Shown: in pieces, positions 58,923 to 64,000 of the stretch
Position numbering within the stretch: the stretch's first letter is position 1
Layout: the number at the start of each line of letters is the position of its first letter
Assembly (NCBI RefSeq): GCF_022288725.1
Contig: NZ_JAKNTA010000004.1
Location: 398,615-462,614, forward strand
Reading direction: 5' to 3'
Source of the DNA: Kitasatospora sp. A2-31
GTDB lineage: Bacteria; Actinomycetota; Actinomycetes; Streptomycetales; Streptomycetaceae
Length of the DNA stretch: 64,000 nucleotides
Translations under genes and position numbers: made by a program
Notes under the pieces: generated by a model
What the model saw: only the letters and a program-made list of their open reading frames with translations
Told to the model about the DNA's origin: nothing
Databases searched by the model: none

Positions 58923-61666
58923 TGGCGCAGACCGACGGTCCTCCCGCCGGCGGCACGCCGGGCCTCCCGGTCCGCCGGCCGGAGAACCTGCCCGGGCGCG
59001 GCCGGCTGGACTACCGCCTCGGCACGTTCGAGACCTTCCGCCGGGCCATGCTCGACGACCTGCCGCTCCAACTGCCCGGCTGGCACGAGACCGAGTCCGC
59101 CCCCGACCGCGCCACCGCGCTCGTCGACGCCTGGGCCTACCTGGCCGACAGCGCCTCCTTCTACGCCGAACTCGTCGCCAACGAGGCCTTCATCGGCACG
59201 GCCACCCAGCTCGACTCACTGCAGCGCCTGGCCCGTCTGGTCGGCTACCGGCCCGGCCCGGGCGCCGCGGCGAGGGTCTTGCTCGCCCTCACCGTCGACC
59301 CGGCGCGGGCCGGGCAGGAGGTGACCGTCCGCCAGGGCACCCGGGTGGGCGGGCGCGCCGCGCCGGACCGGCTCCCGGTCGTGTTCGAAACCGACCAGGC
59401 GGTGACCGCGCGCACCGAGCACAACAGCATCCCGCTGGCGTCCGCCGGCCCGGCCGACCAGTTCGCCCCGCTCGGCGCGCTGGCGGCGGTCGAGGCCCTG
59501 ACCACGCCCGGCGCGCCGGGGCCGCCCGCGGGGGAGGTGGCCGACTTCAACCGGATCGCCAACGACCTCGGGCTGGTCTTCCCCCTCCTCGCCGGGGCCC
59601 TGCTGCAGACCGGACGCCACCCCGCCCCCGGCCGGCCGCCGACGCCCCCGCCGGACCCGGCGGAGCAGGCCCTGCCCGACGCCACGAGCGGCCTGCGCCG
59701 CACGGTGCACATCGTCGGCACCGGGCTGCGGCTGCGGGCCGGGGGGTACGTGCTGGTCTTCGACCGCTTCGACGGCGACGGAGTGCCGACCGGGGAGGGG
59801 CTGCTCCGCGAGCTCGCCGAGGTCCGGGAGGACCGGCGGGCCGGGCGCACCGCACTGACCTGGGTCGAGGACGGGACCGTCTACGCGACGACGCCGGGCA
59901 CAGCCCCGGCCGTCTACGCGCTGCGGGCGACGGCGCTGCCGTTCGGCGCCGCCGCCCCGCGGTTCGCCGACATGCCGCAGCCGCCCCCGCAGGGCCTCGC
60001 GGACTGGGACACCGGGGACGGCCGCTGGCTGCCCGAGGAGGCCTTCGTCCTGCACCTGGACACCGTCGTCGCCGCGGCGGCGGCCGGGAGCGAGGCCGAC
60101 CCCCGCTTCGCCGTCCTGCTCGACGTCAGCGGCACCCGGCGCCCCTACCGCACCTTCCGGCTGACCGGCGCCGACACCGCCATGCACCTGGCCTTCGCCG
60201 TGCGCGGCCTGGTGACGCGGCTCCGGCTCGCCTCCGCCGTCCCCGCCAAGCGGTTCCTGCGGCGTGCGACCACCGTCCTGCTCTGCTCGCAGCGGCTGCC
60301 GCTCGACGACCGCCGCCCCCTTCCCGAGCCGCTCGGCGGCGACCGGCTGCTCCTGGCCGGCCGGTACCCGGCCCTCACCCCGGGGCAGTCGGCCGTCGTC
60401 ACCTCGACCGTCGCGGGCGAGCGCGGCGAGAGCACCCTCACCGAGGCCGTCGCCGTCGAGGAGGTGCGGGTACTGGACGCCTCGGACCTGACCCTCGTCA
60501 CGCTCCGCGCCCCGCTGATCCACGTCCACCAGCGCTCCCGCACCGCGCTGCTGGGGAACGTGGTGGCGGCGAGCCACGGGGAGACCACGCCCGCCGAGAC
60601 GCTCGGCAGCGGGGACGGCACCGCCTGGCAGGCGTTCCGGCTGCGCCGTGGCCCGCTGACGTACCTGCCGGACAGCGAGGGCATGCTCCGCAGCACCCTG
60701 CAGGTGAGCGTCAACGGGGTGCGGTGGACCGAGCGGGACACCCCCGCCGACGCCGGGGCCGCGGAGGGGGCCGCCTTCACCGTCGAACACCCACCGGGCG
60801 ACACCCCGGGTACCGTCGTCCGCTTCGGCGACGGCGGCTCCCGCCCACCCACCGGCCGGGACAACGTGGTCGCCACCTACCGGTGCGGGCTCGGGTCCGA
60901 GGGCGCCGTCCCGCCGGGGGGCGTGACCCGGCTCGTCGACGCCGTCCCGGGCCTGCGCGCGGTCACCAACCCGCTGCCCGCGGAGGGCGCCGCCGACCCG
61001 GAGACCGCCGACGGCATCCGCCGCAACGCCCCCGCCTCGCTGCGGACCCTGGGCCGGGCGGTGTCGGTCTCCGACCACACCGAGCTCGCCCTGGCCTTCC
61101 CCGGCATCGCCCGGGCCCGGGCGAGCACCGCCCCGGCCGGCGGTGAGGGCCTCGGCCTCGGCACCGAGATCCGCCTGACGGTGGCCCGGGCCGACCGGCA
61201 GCCGCTGACCGGCGACCACCTCACCCGGCTGCGCCGCTACCTCGACGCCCGCCGTGACGTGAACCAGCCGCTGCGGATCGTCGACTTCACGCCCGTCCCC
61301 GCGGACGTCACCGTGGTGGTGGACCTGGACGACCGCTACGGACGGCGGCCCACCCTGGCCGCCGTCCGGGCGGCGCTCGCCCAGCGCACCGGCCCGGACG
61401 GCAACCCCGGGCACCTCGCCACCCTCGGCTTCGGCGAGGCGCTGCGGGTGAGCGGGGTCTACGCCGCCGCGCAGGCCGTCCCCGGGGTGACCCGGGTCGT
61501 GGTCACCCGCCTCTGCGCCGCCGGTACGACCGGCGGACCGGCCCTGCTCGACGTGCTGCCCGTGCCCGCGACCGGCCTCGTCCTGGTCGCGGACGACCCC
61601 GCCGACGGCGCCGGCCTGCGCGGTCGGCTCACCGTCCTCCTCGGCACCGGGGGGTTCGCGGAATGA
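58922..61666 (+). CDS. Large baseplate assembly protein, gpJ-like (second paralogue)
   Basis: A 914-residue protein with the same marks as its neighbour: LDYRLGTFETFRRAMLDDLP, ATALVDAWAYLADSASFYAELVANEAFIGTATQ (in pieces), VRFGDGGSRPPTGRDNV, YRCGLGSEGAVPPGGV and VSVSDHTELALAFPG. C-terminal DLDDRYGRRPTLAAVRAAL matches the tail of gpJ proteins. Two paralogues side by side fit a heteromeric baseplate wedge, as in some actinobacterial systems. ATG overlaps the previous stop by one base; its stop overlaps the next ATG by 4 bp. Confidence 0.82.
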   Translation: MAQTDGPPAGGTPGLPVRRPENLPGRGRLDYRLGTFETFRRAMLDDLPLQLPGWHETESAPDRATALVDAWAYLADSASFYAELVANEAFIGTATQLDSLQRLARLVGYRPGPGAAARVLLALTVDPARAGQEVTVRQGTRVGGRAAPDRLPVVFETDQAVTARTEHNSIPLASAGPADQFAPLGALAAVEALTTPGAPGPPAGEVADFNRIANDLGLVFPLLAGALLQTGRHPAPGRPPTPPPDPAEQALPDATSGLRRTVHIVGTGLRLRAGGYVLVFDRFDGDGVPTGEGLLRELAEVREDRRAGRTALTWVEDGTVYATTPGTAPAVYALRATALPFGAAAPRFADMPQPPPQGLADWDTGDGRWLPEEAFVLHLDTVVAAAAAGSEADPRFAVLLDVSGTRRPYRTFRLTGADTAMHLAFAVRGLVTRLRLASAVPAKRFLRRATTVLLCSQRLPLDDRRPLPEPLGGDRLLLAGRYPALTPGQSAVVTSTVAGERGESTLTEAVAVEEVRVLDASDLTLVTLRAPLIHVHQRSRTALLGNVVAASHGETTPAETLGSGDGTAWQAFRLRRGPLTYLPDSEGMLRSTLQVSVNGVRWTERDTPADAGAAEGAAFTVEHPPGDTPGTVVRFGDGGSRPPTGRDNVVATYRCGLGSEGAVPPGGVTRLVDAVPGLRAVTNPLPAEGAADPETADGIRRNAPASLRTLGRAVSVSDHTELALAFPGIARARASTAPAGGEGLGLGTEIRLTVARADRQPLTGDHLTRLRRYLDARRDVNQPLRIVDFTPVPADVTVVVDLDDRYGRRPTLAAVRAALAQRTGPDGNPGHLATLGFGEALRVSGVYAAAQAVPGVTRVVVTRLCAAGTTGGPALLDVLPVPATGLVLVADDPADGAGLRGRLTVLLGTGGFAE

Positions 61667-64000
61667 GGCACACCCGGGAGTTCTGGCTGGAACGCCTCTA
61701 CGCGCGGGTGCCCGCCTTCCACCGCGAGCAGGACCTGGCGATCGCCCGGCTCCGCTCCCCGGGCCTCGACGACGGTCAGGCCGCCGAGCGGGCCCCGCTG
61801 CGCAGCCTGCTGCGGACGATCGCCGCCCAGGTCGCGGCCGTGCGCCAGGACCTCGACGACCTCCGGGACGACTTCTTCCTGGAGACCGCCGAGGACTGGG
61901 TGGTCCCCTACCTGGGCGCGCTCGTGGGGACGACACTGCTGCCGAACCCGGTCGGGCAGAGCAACCGCCAGGACGTCCGCAACACCCTGGCCTGGCGGCG
62001 GGCGAAGGGCACGCCGGCCATGCTCGCGGGGCTGGCGCGCGGTACCACCGGTTGGGGCGCGGAAGTCGTGGAGGGCTTCCGCACGCTGGCGTGGACGCAG
62101 CACGCCGCGCACGTCCGCCTCGACCGGCCGCTGACCGCCGACCTGCGCGACCCGGTGGCACTCGCGCGGCTCGGGACCGCGCACGACCCGTTCGCGCACC
62201 TGCCCGACTTCCGCGCCCCCGGGCGTTCGGGCGCGGCCGGGCAGGGCGGGCGGTACGACCTGGGCACGGCCGTGACGTTCCTCCGCCCGCTGCAGACCTT
62301 TCCGCAGCGCGGGGTGACCCCGGCCGCGGCGGCGCCGGGCGATCCCGCTCCCGCCGGCACCCGGGCCCACACCTTCGACCCGTTGCACGAGGAACTGCCG
62401 CTCTACGGCGCGGACGGGCTGCCGGTCGACCCGGTCGCCTTCGCCGTGGACCCGGCCGCCGCCTTCGGGCCGGAGCGCTCCTTCGTGGTGCGGCGCGCCG
62501 GAGTGCCGCTCGCGCTGGCCCCGGCCCGCGGCGGCGGGGACGGCCGACCGGACAACGGCGGCCGGGGACCGGGAGCCGCTGCGGACGCCGAGCCCGAGGA
62601 GGACTTCGCCTTCGGCACGCCCGAGCCGGCGACCGGGCTGCACCCGACGGAGGGGATGCGCGTCCTGGACCCGACGGTGTTCCGGCGGCCCGCCGAGCAC
62701 TTCACGGTGTCGGCGCTCTGGTACCCGGACGCCGCTCCCGGCTCTGCCACCGGCCCGGTCGCACCGGTCCGGCTGGGAGCGATCGCGACCTCGCTGCTGC
62801 CCGACACCGGGCGGGCCTTCCGCACCGACCGGCCGCTCGGCGGAGCCGGCCGGCTGGTGGTGCGCATCGAGACCGGCCGCCCCGAGCCGCTGCCCGGCTG
62901 GGCCGGCCTCGGCACCGCCGACGCCGGCCGGTTCCCCGCCTGCGAGCTCGTCGTGCGTGACGACCGGCCGCCGCGCGCCGCCCGGCACGGCGGGGTGCCC
63001 TCGGTCGCCGGCCGCTACGCGGGCGCGGTGACCGTCCACCTGCCGGAGGTCTTCGTCTGGCCCGGCCGGCCGGTCGACCTGCTGGTCGCCGCCGACGGTT
63101 CGACGTACCGGGCCGAACCTCCGGCGGCGGGCGGCCCGCCCGGCCGGGGGCGGCTCGCCCGTGCCTCGGACGGCCAGGCCTGGCCGTCCGCCGGGCCCGC
63201 CCGCCCGGTGACCTGGCCCTACCGGCCCGACGGCGGCGTGCACCGGGTGCGCGGGCTCGCGGTGGCCGACCGCACCCGGTTCACCGGGCTGCCCGGCTTC
63301 GTCGTGGAGGTCCACGAGCTCGCGGCCGTCCCGCAGCTGGCCGGCGCCCTGGTGACCGCCGACACCCCGGTGACGGAGGAACACCGGGCCCGCCTCGCCG
63401 TGCCGGCCGGACTCACCGACTGGCCGGCCTTCACCTTCCTGCCGAGCCGCGACGCCGTCGCCGACCGGATCCCGGTCGAGCGGACCGTGCTGGTCGCCCT
63501 GGAGATCCGCCCGGCCGCCCTGCCCGGCCCGGGGGAGGCGCCCGCGGTCTGGCCGATGTCGGAACTGGTCGTCACCGACCGGGCCGGCGGCGCACTGCTC
63601 GCCTACCTGCCCGAGGCCGATCCGGTGGCGGACGGCGACGGCGCCCCGGTCGCACGGTTCGCGCTCGCCGCCGACGGCTCCGGATGGACGATGCCCGGCG
63701 GGCTGCGGCCCGGAGCCCCCGGGATGCTGCCGCCGGGCTCGGTGCCCGCCCGGGCGGCGCAGGGGCAGGTCCTGCCGCTGGAGGGCGCGGTGCCGCTGCG
63801 CCGCCGCCGCGTCGTGCACGGCCCCGCGCGCTCCGGGGAGTTGGGGGTCGACCCGGCCCGCGGCGTGTTCTGCCTGGCACCGGACGACCCGCTGGTCGCC
63901 CTCCCGCCGGCCGACCGCGACCTCACCGTCGACTACATCGAGGCCTTCGGCGGACCGGTCGGCGCCCGCGGCGTCCGGACGGCGCCGGGCGCGGCGGAGG
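61663..64000 (+). CDS. Phage tail protein I-like baseplate/tail protein (3' end outside window)
   Basis: The frame is open from ATG 61663 to the window end, at least 779 residues. N-terminal FWLERLYARVPAFHREQD, AEDWVVPYLGALVGTTLL and RQDVRNTLAWRRAKGTPAMLAGLARGTTGWGAEVVEGF (in pieces, to about residue 145) match gpI-like tail proteins that follow gpJ in phages and injection systems. The later part (about 230-779) is a long Pro/Gly/Ala-rich beta-type region I do not recognise; it may be a fused fibre, plug or carbohydrate-facing domain. ATGA overlap with the preceding gene shows the operon continues past the window. Confidence 0.75.
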   Translation, partial: MRHTREFWLERLYARVPAFHREQDLAIARLRSPGLDDGQAAERAPLRSLLRTIAAQVAAVRQDLDDLRDDFFLETAEDWVVPYLGALVGTTLLPNPVGQSNRQDVRNTLAWRRAKGTPAMLAGLARGTTGWGAEVVEGFRTLAWTQHAAHVRLDRPLTADLRDPVALARLGTAHDPFAHLPDFRAPGRSGAAGQGGRYDLGTAVTFLRPLQTFPQRGVTPAAAAPGDPAPAGTRAHTFDPLHEELPLYGADGLPVDPVAFAVDPAAAFGPERSFVVRRAGVPLALAPARGGGDGRPDNGGRGPGAAADAEPEEDFAFGTPEPATGLHPTEGMRVLDPTVFRRPAEHFTVSALWYPDAAPGSATGPVAPVRLGAIATSLLPDTGRAFRTDRPLGGAGRLVVRIETGRPEPLPGWAGLGTADAGRFPACELVVRDDRPPRAARHGGVPSVAGRYAGAVTVHLPEVFVWPGRPVDLLVAADGSTYRAEPPAAGGPPGRGRLARASDGQAWPSAGPARPVTWPYRPDGGVHRVRGLAVADRTRFTGLPGFVVEVHELAAVPQLAGALVTADTPVTEEHRARLAVPAGLTDWPAFTFLPSRDAVADRIPVERTVLVALEIRPAALPGPGEAPAVWPMSELVVTDRAGGALLAYLPEADPVADGDGAPVARFALAADGSGWTMPGGLRPGAPGMLPPGSVPARAAQGQVLPLEGAVPLRRRRVVHGPARSGELGVDPARGVFCLAPDDPLVALPPADRDLTVDYIEAFGGPVGARGVRTAPGAAE

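Noticed and set aside
52926..64000. Integrated prophage
   Set aside because: Only tail and baseplate-type genes are seen; no integrase, terminase, capsid, portal or lysis gene. The window ends inside the operon, so this is not final.

Overview
The window is very GC-rich, uses GTG and TTG starts freely, has many 4-bp start/stop overlaps and carries a TTA codon in a pathway-type regulator. This points to a Streptomyces- or Kitasatospora-like actinomycete. No rRNA, tRNA, CRISPR array or insertion sequence was seen.

Left part (1-11.8 kb): mostly housekeeping or accessory genes. These are the end of a polysaccharide deacetylase, a small secreted protein, a winged-helix methyltransferase, a two-domain sulfurtransferase and a secreted M1 peptidase. 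They are followed by a free-standing condensation-domain protein with a TrmB/LuxR-like regulator, a membrane protein, a methyltransferase, a DHA2-type MFS exporter and a nucleotidyltransferase-like protein.

Central part (12.2-52.4 kb): a nonribosomal peptide cluster. A SARP/NB-ARC activator (12.2 kb) and an XRE/NB-ARC regulator (52.4 kb) bracket it. Transcription of the biosynthetic genes is leftward: NRPS A-T-C-A-T (46.3 kb), NRPS C-A-T-C, a free A-T protein, type II thioesterase, P450, MbtH, SyrP-like Fe/2-oxoglutarate hydroxylase, a four-module NRPS with terminal TE, an MFS exporter and a dimethylargininase-family enzyme, ending at a perfect 16-bp stem terminator. Upstream lies a precursor sub-operon of glutamate mutase (two subunits), an asparaginyl-tRNA-synthetase-like amide synthetase candidate and a GltB-like FMN protein. 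Together these predict up to eight residues, no epimerisation domains, at least one hydroxylated residue and 3-methylaspartate or a derivative as a building block.

Three promoters of this cluster (before the first NRPS, before mbtH, before the glutamate mutase genes) share the same architecture. Each has three direct repeats of CGGCAG type at exactly 12- and 11-bp steps, with a TANNNT -10-like hexamer exactly 21 bp from the proximal repeat. This looks like one regulon driving the whole pathway.

Right part (52.9-64 kb): a tightly overlapping rightward operon of contractile-injection-system or phage-tail-like baseplate genes: tube-initiator/CIS_tube, LysM, gpD-like, gpV/spike, gp25, two large gpJ-like proteins and a gpI-like protein cut by the window edge. 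No sheath, inner tube or AAA ATPase gene is seen in the window. The long opposite-frame open frames throughout are high-GC artefacts and are not annotated.
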